Below, in pieces: positions 1-8,694 of a stretch of DNA of 64,000 nucleotides. The position numbers were made by a program, and so were the translations under genes. Source of the stretch: Actinomycetes bacterium (GTDB lineage Bacteria; Actinomycetota; Coriobacteriia; Coriobacteriales; JAEZZM01). Each line of letters begins with the position of its first letter. The stretch's first letter is position 1. The stretch spans positions 11,553 through 75,552 of the forward strand of contig JAEZZM010000041.1 of the NCBI GenBank assembly GCA_023418575.1, in the 5' to 3' direction. Under the pieces are notes generated by a model. It was not told where the DNA came from. It ran no database searches and was given only the letters and a program-made list of their open reading frames with translations.

Positions 1-214
1 TCCCTTATCGTTTGACCACTGTATCTTTGAACCTGTAGATATCTATATCCTGAAATCACTATATCTTTGGATCTCACTGCTTTTAGATACGATACATCTT
101 AGCTGTAACTGTGCTCAATTCTCTCTATTTCTTACCCCTCTTCATCAGTCCTCTTGCAGGCGCAGAATATAGGCACAAGGCGCAAGGGCATAGTCAGGTA
201 AAACAAGAGGCAAA

Positions 215-262
215 GCAAGGCGCAAAGTAAGACGTAAAGTAAGACGCAAAATAAGGCGCAAG
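215..262. repeat. Degenerate 12-bp tandem repeat
   Basis: Roughly four units of a 12-bp pattern, 'taagacgYaaaR', lie in tandem with substitutions (units near 216, 228, 240 and 252). It is non-coding and just downstream of the surface-protein gene. It looks like a minisatellite born by replication slippage, one of several in this window. Confidence 0.6.
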
Positions 263-268
263 ATATAA

Positions 269-303
269 AAAGAGCTCCTCTACCTTTAGTAAAGAAGCTC
301 TTT
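269..303 (-). terminator. Probable terminator of the surface-protein gene
   Basis: AAAGAGCT (269-276) pairs with AGCTCTTT (296-303), and an inner CTTT/AAAG pair extends the stem. On the minus strand the hairpin is followed by a U-rich tail (A-run at 267-270). It lies about 50 bp past the stop codon of the large surface protein. Confidence 0.6.
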
Positions 304-351
304 GACCTAGTCTATGCCACACTTACTAAACAGCGCTCTATAAACAGTGCT

Positions 352-3300
352 CTAACGAGAACCTTCTTTGCGCTTTCTACGGGCGATAAAAGCTGCCGCT
401 ATTAAGGCCATACCGCCCATTGCTAGACTTGCGGCAAGTGATGTCTTACCTGTGTCACTGGTCTTGGGCAAGTAGTAATAATATTCCTTGCTTGGCAAGC
501 CTGGTACCGGTATACCTGGCTTGTCTGGATCAGGTGGTGTTGGGGTGGGCTCTCCAGGAACAATGTTCTCATTTGAAGGTGTTTCTGGAATATCTCCACC
601 AGGTGTTTTACCACTTACGGTAGCAGTGTTGCTTACTGATCCTGCCTTGAGGTCTTCTTCTGTAACCGTATAAAAGACCTCTTTTTCCTCATGTGTATAT
701 TGCTCACCAGGCTTTATTTCCTTATAGAGCTCTCGCTCAAGTGAAATCTTTGGGTCTGCAATCTTGAGGTAGCGCACGCTCACATTACCTGTGTTGGTAA
801 TAATGAAGCTATAGAAGATCTTATCGCCCACCGCATGGAACTTATTATCAGGATAAGCAACACCTGATGCATTAGTTACCTGCGCCGTCTTTTTCTCCAC
901 AGTAATTGATGGCGTCTGTATTGGTGGTGTAGTGTTAGTTGATTCCTCAGGAGGAGTGTTATTTCCTGATGGAGGAGTTGCCACTACACTTACCGTATTA
1001 TCTACCTTACCTTGATTGAGGTCAGCCTGGGTAACCGTATAGTACACATTTGGCTTATAAGTCCAGGTAGCTCCAGGTTTAAGCTCTTGCTTTACCTCTC
1101 TGTCAAACTTAAGAAGCTTATCGGTGAATCGTAGTTTCTTAATTGTTTGGTTACCGGTATTGGTAACAGTAAAGCTATAGTAAATCCTATCGCCCACGGC
1201 AATGAACTTCATATCATCGCGCTCTTGCGTTCCGTCCTTATCGGTCACCTTAACAGTGTTCTTAACAACTTTGAAGGAATTATTAGGCTTACCAGGGACG
1301 ACATTATCATTAGACGGTGTTTCTGGAATATCTCCTCCAGGTGTTTTACCACCTACCTTAGCGGTATTGAGGACCTGACCCAATTCAAGATCATTTGGGG
1401 TAACTATATAAGGTTTAGGCTCCTCATAAAAGAACTTCTCTCCAGGAGCTAAGTTAACACTAAACTCTTTGTTGCTAATACCAAGATTTGAATCGTTGAG
1501 CTTAAGATAGCGAACATTAACGTTACCTGTATTGATGATGGTAAAGCTATAGTAGATCTTATCGCCCACTTCATAGAATCTTACATCATCATAAGCTTGA
1601 TCATCTTTGTTCAAAACCTTGGTTGCATTCTTTACAACCTTAATCTCTGGCGTTTGAAGCGGAGGAGTAGTATTAGTTGACTCCTCTGGTGGTGTGTCAT
1701 TCCCTGAAGGAGGGGTAGCAACTACCGTAACTGTGTTATCTACCTTACCTTGGTTTAGATCTTCTTGCGTCACCTTATAGTACAAGCTGGGTGAATAGGT
1801 CCACTTAAAGCCAGGTTTTAAATTAACACTGAGCTCCCTATCAAGATTAATACGATCATCTTTGATCTTGAGCTTCTTGATAGTTTGGTTTCCTGTATTG
1901 GTGATAGTAAAGCTGTAGTAAATCCTATCCTCAGCAGCCTTAAACATAAGGTCTTCACGGATCTCTAAGCCTGTTTTATCGGTCACCTTAGCTGTCTTCT
2001 TCTCCACCTTAAAGGAGTTGTTAGGCTCTACAGGTACCACACTTTCATTTGAAGGAGTTGGGGGCAGATCTCCACCAGGGGTCTTTCCGCCAACGGTGAC
2101 AATATTGCTTACCGAACCATTATCCATATCATCTTGAGTCACCTCATAAGGTGGATCTGTGATGTACTCATAAACATCACCAGGAGCAAGTTTGGTATAA
2201 ATCTCCTTATTTTTAATTCTCAGATTCTCATCATTGAGCAGCAGGTAAACCACGTCCACATTACCAGTATTGGTAATGGTGAATTTGTAGGTGATCAGAT
2301 CTCCTGCCGCATGAATCTTGTTGTCTTCATAAGGTGTTCTATCCGCACTGGTGATGCTTGTTGCCTCCTTTTGCACCTCAATTTGAGGAGTTTGGGTTGG
2401 CGGCGTGGTATTAGTTGACTCTTCAGGTGGAGTGTCGATACCTGAAGGTGGAACTGCAACCACGTTCACCGTATTATCAAGCTTGCCTTGGTTAAGGTCT
2501 GCTTGAGTAACACTATAGAACAAGTTTGGCTTATAAACCCAGCTTGCCCCAGGATTAAGATCCATCTCTATCTCACGATTAAGCTTAATGCGATCATCTT
2601 TGATCTTGAGCTTTTTGATGGTCTGGTTACCTGTGTTAATGATAGTAAACGAGTAGTAGATTCTATCGTTTACAGCAATAAAGGTTTTATCCTTACGAGT
2701 CTCATCACCCGTGCTATCTGTTACCTTCACCGTGTTCTTAATTACCTTAAATGAGTTATCAGGCTCTACAGGTACATTCACAGGATTTGAAGGAACAGGT
2801 GGTATGTCTCCGCCTGGGGTCTTACCACCAACCGTAGCAGTATTGAGAACTCCACCCTCATTGAGATCTCTTTGTGTTACCACATAAGGTTCTTCAGTTT
2901 CATAGCTAATGCTCTTTCCAGGAGCTATGGTCTCATACAGCTCTTTTACTAAGCCAATCCTGTCATCATCAATCTTTACGTAACGCACCGTTACATTACC
3001 TTTATTGGTAATGATGAATTTATAGCTGATAAGATCACCTTTGGCATGAATCTTGCCATCTTCATATGGAGTGCCATCAGCACTGGTAACCTCTGTTAGC
3101 TGTTTTTCTACTTCAATTTTTGGTGTTTGAAGTGGAGGGGTGGTATTTGTTGTCTTTTCAGGAGGTGTGTCATTTCCTGATGGAGGGGTGGCAACCACAG
3201 TAACCGTGTTGTCTACCTTGCCCTGGTCAATATCAGCCTGAGTTACGGTGTAATAGAGATTGGGCTTGTAGGTCCAGCTTGTCCCAGGATTAAGATCCAT

Positions 3301-6300
3301 CTCTATCTCACGATTAAGCTTAATGCGATCATCTTTGATCTTAAGCTTTTTGATGGTCTGGTTACCGGTATTTGTAACAGTAAAGCTGTAGTAAATCCTA
3401 TCTCCTGGTGTGGTGTACATATTTTCATCACGAAGCTCATTGCCCGTGCTATCTGTAACCTTCACCGTATTCTTTTCTACCTTAAAGGAGTTGTTAGGCT
3501 CTACAGGTACCACACTTTTATTTGATGGCGTGTCAGGAACATCACCGCCAGGGGTCTTACCTCCCACAATTGCAGTATTAAGTACCTCACCATTATTAAG
3601 ATCCGCTTGACTTACCTTATAAGGCTCTTCCAAGGTGTAGGTAAATTTACCATCTGGATCAATGTTAAGGTCATAAAACTCCTTGGTAAACTTAATGGTT
3701 GAGTCATCAATCTTGAGGTAGCGAATAGTTACATTACCTTTATTGGTAACGGTAAATTTATAGGTGATAAGATCTCCTGCTGCGTGAATCTTACCATCCT
3801 CATAAGCTTTACCCTGAGCATCAGTTACCTCTGTTGCGGTCTTTTCAACCACAATTTTTGGTGTTTGGACTGGCGGCGTGGTATTAGTTGACTCTTCAGG
3901 TGGAGTGTCGTTACCTGAAGGTGGAACTGCAACCACGCTCACCGTGTTATTAACCTTACCTGTGTTAATATCAGCCTGGGTAACCTCATAGAATTTATTG
4001 GGGGTATAGGTCCACTTAAAGCCAGGCTTAAGATCAAGGCTTATCTCTCGAGTTAAATCAATAAGCGTATCTTTGAACTTGAGCTTCTTTATGGTTTGGT
4101 TACCGGTATTAGTAACAGTAAAGCTGTAGTAAATCCTGTCTCCCGCTGTAGTAAACATATTATCTTTACGGGTCTCAGTACCATCACCATTAGTTACTTT
4201 AACCGTATTTTTTTCTACCTTAAAGGAGTTGTTAGGCTCTACAGGAACTGACTCATCATCTGAGGGAGGCTCTTCTCCTTCAGGAACAGGAGATTCTGGT
4301 ATCTCTGCAAAAACCTTATTATAAAAGCTGCCATTATCAAGATCAGCTTGAGTTACCACATGAGGTGTCTCATGTTCATATTTGTAAGATTTAGTGGGCG
4401 CTAAGGGGTGATCGTCAATGGTGATCTCTTGCGCACCGGGAAGTTTTGCATCACGAAGAACATAGGACTCAATAGTAGCCTCACCTGTATTAGTAAAGGT
4501 AAAGCTGTAATAAATTTTATCTCCTACGGCATGAATCTTTTTGTCTTCACGCTCTTGACCTTGAGCGTCCTCTACCCTGCTAGCCGTCTTTTCAACGCTA
4601 ATATCGCGTGGTTTAGGTTTGGGCTTAGCGGGCACAGATTCATCATCTTCACCAGGGATGGTGCTCTTATATGGAGTGTTACCTGTAACCTTTATGGTGT
4701 TATTTACTACTCCGCTCTTTAAATCAGCAGGTGTTACTACATAGGGCACAGGAACATCAAGCTCATAGAAGCCGCCATTGGCTGCAAGCTGCTGGTTTAC
4801 TGTAGTATCAGAAATTTTGAGCAGCTCATCTTTATAACTAAATGAGGGCATATTAAAGGCATTGGGGTTGGTGACCTTAAGATGATAATAGATCTTATCT
4901 CCCACCTCACGTGCCCTATTTTCTGGATAAGCTACATCATTTGAGTCGGTAACTTTAAGCACAGATTTTTTAACAAGAATACTTCCCCAAATTGCATAGA
5001 GATGATTGTTCTCTGTTGGCTTATCTTTATCTACCAAGAAAGGTTCACCAGGTAGATAGTGAGTTGAGGAGCCATCCGCTTTAAGATTCCAACCTAAGAA
5101 GGTCTTTCCCTCATAAATATAAGGGTTCTCAATTGCCTTAAAGCGCTGATTGTTGAGAACATTTTGAGTTGTAATATCTGCGGCAGCTGTGCCATCGGCA
5201 TTAAGAGGAGCGCCATTTGGATGATAGATAAAGTGAATGAGAGGATCTTTATCTCTTAATACCGCACGGAATTTACGAGAATAACGGACACGCTCATTTT
5301 GTTGCTCTTGGAAAAGGCCGCCACCTTCTTCTGCCTGGGTGATCTCTTTCCAGCCAATAAAGATTTTACCTTCAGGGATCTCTGGAGCATCTGGCTTTAA
5401 GATGCGGTAGCGATCATAGGTAAGTAGGCGATACCAGCTGTCTCTATCAACACGCTGAGTAAAGGCATGGTCATCACTATCTGCAGGTAAGAAAGTAATA
5501 TCGCAGAAATCTGCCGCCCAAACCGGATAGAGATCATAATCTTGATCCAGCTCTTGGTTAAGATCAAAGATTAAGCGCTGTCCATTTTTAACATAGTACC
5601 AGTGTCTAAAATCTACCTTTGTTCCATCAGGCTCAATAGGCTTATTTGAGAAGTTGTCAGGGTTTTGCCTGATGTTTTCTTGAATAGTCTCAGGGATATG
5701 GGTGTACTTTTGATACTGCTCTGAGAAGGACACACCATATTCTTTATCTTGGGGGTCATCACCCTGAAAACCAGTTCTATGGAAAGTTACGCGTACATAA
5801 GGTGGTGTCCACTTTCCATAGAAAATGGTATCTTTGGCGTCAATAAATCCGTTTTCAAAATCAACCGGCAGGGTAAGACCTGGATTCTGATACCAGCCTC
5901 TAAAGACATAACCATCACTATCACGGGTGGTTTCATCAACAACATAACCCTCAAGCGCTTCTTTAGGTTGTTTTATAGGATCTTTTTTAGGTTGTTCTGG
6001 ATCTTCAACAGGATAAACATCCTTAGTATCATTCATAGGGAAGAGATCCTTGTACTTACTCTCATAAAGATAAGGATCTGAAGTCTTAATTGCCTTGTTA
6101 TCATCATTTGTTTGCCATTTAATGACATAGCTGTTGCGAGTATACAGCAGTGGATAAATACCAAGGGAGTTGGCATTATATTGAATCTTATCAAGTCTCT
6201 CTTTACTACTTAGACGCGTATCAAAATCAAAGTGATGATCTGATAAATCCCACTTAGTTCCTATCTCACTTGAATCACGTGTTATAACCTCTTTTAAAGG

Positions 6301-8256
6301 AGCCTGGCTTTTAACATCAAGGGCAGTAAAGCCTTTAATATTTGCAATATCAACCTGTGTTATACCAAGTGTGTGTGCTGCAGTAGTAAGTGCATCCTTA
6401 GCAATAGCGCGTCCTTTATCAAGACGTGCATACACGGAGCTTACTGCCGATGGGTTTGCCTTTGCTTCTTGTGCTTCAGCCTGACTTACCTCAATAAAAC
6501 GATAAATTAAGCGGTTATTATCACCTGGAGCTCGGGCTTCAATTTTATAGATTTTGTTGTCCGCATCGCCATCTTTCATAAATGGCATATACGATACACT
6601 GGTGATGGTCTCACCGCGGGCATTATAACGATACGTCCAGCCAAAATCTCTGATAGGAAGATCACTTGGCTCCAGGGGATCAGGTAGTAGATGCCCGTAC
6701 GCAATCAGATCATCTTTGTGTATTGCGGAATAGCCTTCGCCAGCCCCATCATACCAGACTTCATAATAGTCAAGCATGGGACGAAAAACAGGGTCTATAT
6801 TTTGGCCCCATTTAAAGGACATGACAATATTGCCCTCATCATTTAAGTACTTCATGTATTCAAGGGCGCGCTCTATATCTTCTGGATTATATCCTTCCTT
6901 ATCCGGATCATCATTTGCGGCTAAAACCTCATCCTTGCCCAAGTCTACCGTATTACCACCAAAATAACTCTCTGCATCAAAATTGGGGCTTTCTGGATCA
7001 AGAGTCGGAACATAGTCTTCATGATCAGGTGCGAGTTCTGCAAGGCGTGCATAAAATGGATTAATTGCAGCATCCTGACCAGGGTAGCTTATCTGAGCAT
7101 TAAATTTTTTACGCTTCCAGTACAAGGTATATACCGTAGTACCATCACCACGAATAGTCTTAGTTACATTTTCTGGCGTGCGCTTATCATCATAATCTGC
7201 ACGCTCTTCAAGCAGATACTCAGTAAGGCCAGCAGAGATCAAATATCCATCAGCATCTCTTGCATACTGGGCGTCAATACTACTTTTTTGCTCACTTAAA
7301 TGCAGATCTGCTGGGGAATCTGTTGTGCCCTGATAAACTACAGAGCTTGCAAGACTGTAGCCATCATCATTGGGGTTTTCAAGATAATTAACAACGGTAT
7401 AAGGCGTATCATGGCGAGGAGTCCAGACCGCATAAAGAGTGGCATTATCATCAAATTTTTGATCATCACTTATTACAGGGCCTTTTTCACTTAAGGACCA
7501 ATGTGAAAAATCATAGCCTTTCTTAGTGACTGAGACAATTTTACCTTTAACATCTTTCCAGGTATCGCGATTTGTTGCCTTAACAGGAACAGAAGCGGTA
7601 CCACCTGTGGGATCAGGAGTGAGCACAACACCTGTAGTATATACAGCATATAAATTAATGTCACCGCTCAGAGGTTTATTGAAGTCAAAGGGTTGACCAT
7701 CTTCTGTCTCAGACCAATAGTCAAAGACTTTCTTTTGACCCAAGAGTGCGTCTGCCCAAAGACTGGTAGCTTTTTGACCAATAGGAATTAGATCAGTGGT
7801 ATGTAAGATGTAGCCGTTATTGTCTTCGCCTTTACGGAAGTAGTGAACTAGGGCGCCTGGCAAAAACTTAGCATAAAGCTCGATATTTTGTTCTGATGAT
7901 ACCTGCTCGGGTTGATCGGTAAAATCAAAGCGCTCATCATTATCAACGCGTGCCCAATAATCAAAGACTTCTCGCTCTGCCTTTGGGATCTCAATGCGTT
8001 GAAGGGTTTGACCATTACGTAAAATCTGCTTGTCTAAAAGCTCACTTTTATCCTTATTGCGATAAAAGCTATAGGTATGGGTATTCTCATTGGGCAAAAT
8101 TGAACGGCGCTTTCTTACATGCGCTTGCGAATCTGCACTTGTTGCAGTAATGCCCTCCGTTGAATCTGTTGCAAAGGCTGAGACGGGGGTTTGCCCCACA
8201 ACCATTAACAACATCATAAAAGTCGCGATAGCTCTTTGCGCCTTTTTGCCAAACAT
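352..8256 (-). CDS. Giant sortase-anchored surface protein with InlB-type and DUF11-like repeats
   Basis: 2634-residue cell-wall surface protein. Residues 1-29 form a signal peptide. Roughly residues 45-1090 contain many Listeria-Bacteroides (InlB B / Flg_new-type) repeats, recognised by phrases such as 'GKTFLGWN' and 'DYWSETEDG'. Residues about 1092-2570 hold twelve DUF11/DUF7507-like beta-sandwich repeats; the last ten are five copies of an alternating two-domain unit. The C-terminus has a sorting motif LPKTS at 2596-2600, a hydrophobic span and a basic tail (RRKRKEGSR). The start is supported by AAGAGG five bases before the ATG. The serine where LPXTG has glycine is odd but lies in the normal context. 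Long repeat adhesins of this type usually mediate host or cell-cell contact; that role is inference. It appears monocistronic and ends at a hairpin. Confidence 0.9.
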   Translation of the reverse strand: MFGKKAQRAIATFMMLLMVVGQTPVSAFATDSTEGITATSADSQAHVRKRRSILPNENTHTYSFYRNKDKSELLDKQILRNGQTLQRIEIPKAEREVFDYWARVDNDERFDFTDQPEQVSSEQNIELYAKFLPGALVHYFRKGEDNNGYILHTTDLIPIGQKATSLWADALLGQKKVFDYWSETEDGQPFDFNKPLSGDINLYAVYTTGVVLTPDPTGGTASVPVKATNRDTWKDVKGKIVSVTKKGYDFSHWSLSEKGPVISDDQKFDDNATLYAVWTPRHDTPYTVVNYLENPNDDGYSLASSVVYQGTTDSPADLHLSEQKSSIDAQYARDADGYLISAGLTEYLLEERADYDDKRTPENVTKTIRGDGTTVYTLYWKRKKFNAQISYPGQDAAINPFYARLAELAPDHEDYVPTLDPESPNFDAESYFGGNTVDLGKDEVLAANDDPDKEGYNPEDIERALEYMKYLNDEGNIVMSFKWGQNIDPVFRPMLDYYEVWYDGAGEGYSAIHKDDLIAYGHLLPDPLEPSDLPIRDFGWTYRYNARGETITSVSYMPFMKDGDADNKIYKIEARAPGDNNRLIYRFIEVSQAEAQEAKANPSAVSSVYARLDKGRAIAKDALTTAAHTLGITQVDIANIKGFTALDVKSQAPLKEVITRDSSEIGTKWDLSDHHFDFDTRLSSKERLDKIQYNANSLGIYPLLYTRNSYVIKWQTNDDNKAIKTSDPYLYESKYKDLFPMNDTKDVYPVEDPEQPKKDPIKQPKEALEGYVVDETTRDSDGYVFRGWYQNPGLTLPVDFENGFIDAKDTIFYGKWTPPYVRVTFHRTGFQGDDPQDKEYGVSFSEQYQKYTHIPETIQENIRQNPDNFSNKPIEPDGTKVDFRHWYYVKNGQRLIFDLNQELDQDYDLYPVWAADFCDITFLPADSDDHAFTQRVDRDSWYRLLTYDRYRILKPDAPEIPEGKIFIGWKEITQAEEGGGLFQEQQNERVRYSRKFRAVLRDKDPLIHFIYHPNGAPLNADGTAAADITTQNVLNNQRFKAIENPYIYEGKTFLGWNLKADGSSTHYLPGEPFLVDKDKPTENNHLYAIWGSILVKKSVLKVTDSNDVAYPENRAREVGDKIYYHLKVTNPNAFNMPSFSYKDELLKISDTTVNQQLAANGGFYELDVPVPYVVTPADLKSGVVNNTIKVTGNTPYKSTIPGEDDESVPAKPKPKPRDISVEKTASRVEDAQGQEREDKKIHAVGDKIYYSFTFTNTGEATIESYVLRDAKLPGAQEITIDDHPLAPTKSYKYEHETPHVVTQADLDNGSFYNKVFAEIPESPVPEGEEPPSDDESVPVEPNNSFKVEKNTVKVTNGDGTETRKDNMFTTAGDRIYYSFTVTNTGNQTIKKLKFKDTLIDLTREISLDLKPGFKWTYTPNKFYEVTQADINTGKVNNTVSVVAVPPSGNDTPPEESTNTTPPVQTPKIVVEKTATEVTDAQGKAYEDGKIHAAGDLITYKFTVTNKGNVTIRYLKIDDSTIKFTKEFYDLNIDPDGKFTYTLEEPYKVSQADLNNGEVLNTAIVGGKTPGGDVPDTPSNKSVVPVEPNNSFKVEKNTVKVTDSTGNELRDENMYTTPGDRIYYSFTVTNTGNQTIKKLKIKDDRIKLNREIEMDLNPGTSWTYKPNLYYTVTQADIDQGKVDNTVTVVATPPSGNDTPPEKTTNTTPPLQTPKIEVEKQLTEVTSADGTPYEDGKIHAKGDLISYKFIITNKGNVTVRYVKIDDDRIGLVKELYETIAPGKSISYETEEPYVVTQRDLNEGGVLNTATVGGKTPGGDIPPVPSNPVNVPVEPDNSFKVIKNTVKVTDSTGDETRKDKTFIAVNDRIYYSFTIINTGNQTIKKLKIKDDRIKLNREIEMDLNPGASWVYKPNLFYSVTQADLNQGKLDNTVNVVAVPPSGIDTPPEESTNTTPPTQTPQIEVQKEATSITSADRTPYEDNKIHAAGDLITYKFTITNTGNVDVVYLLLNDENLRIKNKEIYTKLAPGDVYEYITDPPYEVTQDDMDNGSVSNIVTVGGKTPGGDLPPTPSNESVVPVEPNNSFKVEKKTAKVTDKTGLEIREDLMFKAAEDRIYYSFTITNTGNQTIKKLKIKDDRINLDRELSVNLKPGFKWTYSPSLYYKVTQEDLNQGKVDNTVTVVATPPSGNDTPPEESTNTTPPLQTPEIKVVKNATKVLNKDDQAYDDVRFYEVGDKIYYSFTIINTGNVNVRYLKLNDSNLGISNKEFSVNLAPGEKFFYEEPKPYIVTPNDLELGQVLNTAKVGGKTPGGDIPETPSNDNVVPGKPNNSFKVVKNTVKVTDKDGTQERDDMKFIAVGDRIYYSFTVTNTGNQTIKKLRFTDKLLKFDREVKQELKPGATWTYKPNVYYTVTQADLNQGKVDNTVSVVATPPSGNNTPPEESTNTTPPIQTPSITVEKKTAQVTNASGVAYPDNKFHAVGDKIFYSFIITNTGNVSVRYLKIADPKISLERELYKEIKPGEQYTHEEKEVFYTVTEEDLKAGSVSNTATVSGKTPGGDIPETPSNENIVPGEPTPTPPDPDKPGIPVPGLPSKEYYYYLPKTSDTGKTSLAASLAMGGMALIAAAFIARRKRKEGSR
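560..4233 (-). repeat. Five tandem 735-738-nt coding repeats in the surface protein
   Basis: The codons for the (N/D)NSFKV segment recur at 4228, 3490, 2755, 2017 and 1279, giving spacings of 738, 735, 738 and 738 nt. Each unit encodes two different beta domains (about 246 residues). One ends in a 'PPSGNDTPPEESTN'-type linker and the other in 'GGKTPGGDIPxxPSN'. The second and third units share a nearly identical stretch of about 80 bp (around 2553-2630 and 3283-3360), which suggests recent duplication or gene conversion. Confidence 0.9.
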
Positions 8257-8694
8257 AAAAACCTCTTACTAGTTCGTTTAGAAGGCAGAAGATGCGCAAT
8301 TTCCAATTTTGGGCGCACTGCCTCCCATGCTACAAAATATACCGTAACTTTATAGTATATTCCTGTTTGGTAACACTTTGTGTAATTTAGTGTAAAAAAT
8401 AGCCTTTAAACGGAGCATATCTTAAATTTTACATATTTAATAGCTAGGAATTGACAGATATGTATTAAGTGCATGTTTAAATTAAATTTCTGCTGCTCCT
8501 TAGTAGTGTAAGTTCCTAGATTAAGAACTTTAAATAAAACTCATATCTAAGAGCAGCTAGCAATACACCACCCCCACGTTTTGGGTCTATCAAGACCGGC
8601 AAAAAACAAAAGGTGGGACTGGGCAAAGCTCATATGCTTCTCATATCTTAAATACATGGTCAAGCCCATACAAGGCTTATAGTAAGGAGGAAGC
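8257..8694. other. Divergent intergenic region, 438 bp
   Basis: This AT-rich control region lies between the surface protein (minus) and the flavoprotein reductase (plus). On the plus strand a TTGACA (8451-8456) could be a -35 box, but I see no strong -10 at 16-18 bp. On the minus strand TATACTATAAAG (around 8352-8363) could hold a -10 for the surface protein. The last 120 bp form hairpins in the reductase leader. I see no gene in it. Confidence 0.4.
8573..8617 (+). promoter_or_regulatory. Stem-loop in the leader of the flavoprotein reductase
   Basis: Nested complementary segments are CCCAC (8573-8577) with GTGGG (8613-8617), GTTTT (8578-8582) with AAAAC (8603-8607), and GGTCT (8584-8588) with AGACC (8593-8597) around an ATCA loop. 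It lies 78 nt before the start codon. The shape suggests a 5'-UTR regulatory structure, but I match it to no riboswitch class. Confidence 0.35.

Larger units (their letters stand above)
1..351. other. Gene-free region at the window edge
   Basis: No open frame with a ribosome-binding site is visible here. The segment lies downstream of the large surface-protein gene. It holds degenerate 12-bp tandem repeats (about 215-262) and the gene's likely terminator hairpin (269-303). The first 150 bases contain two loosely similar 'actRtatctttg' stretches of no clear meaning. Confidence 0.6.

Noticed and set aside
352..8256. Many plus-strand frames of 60-110 residues antisense to the surface protein
   Set aside because: They are shadows of the repeat-rich minus-strand gene and lack RBS and domains.
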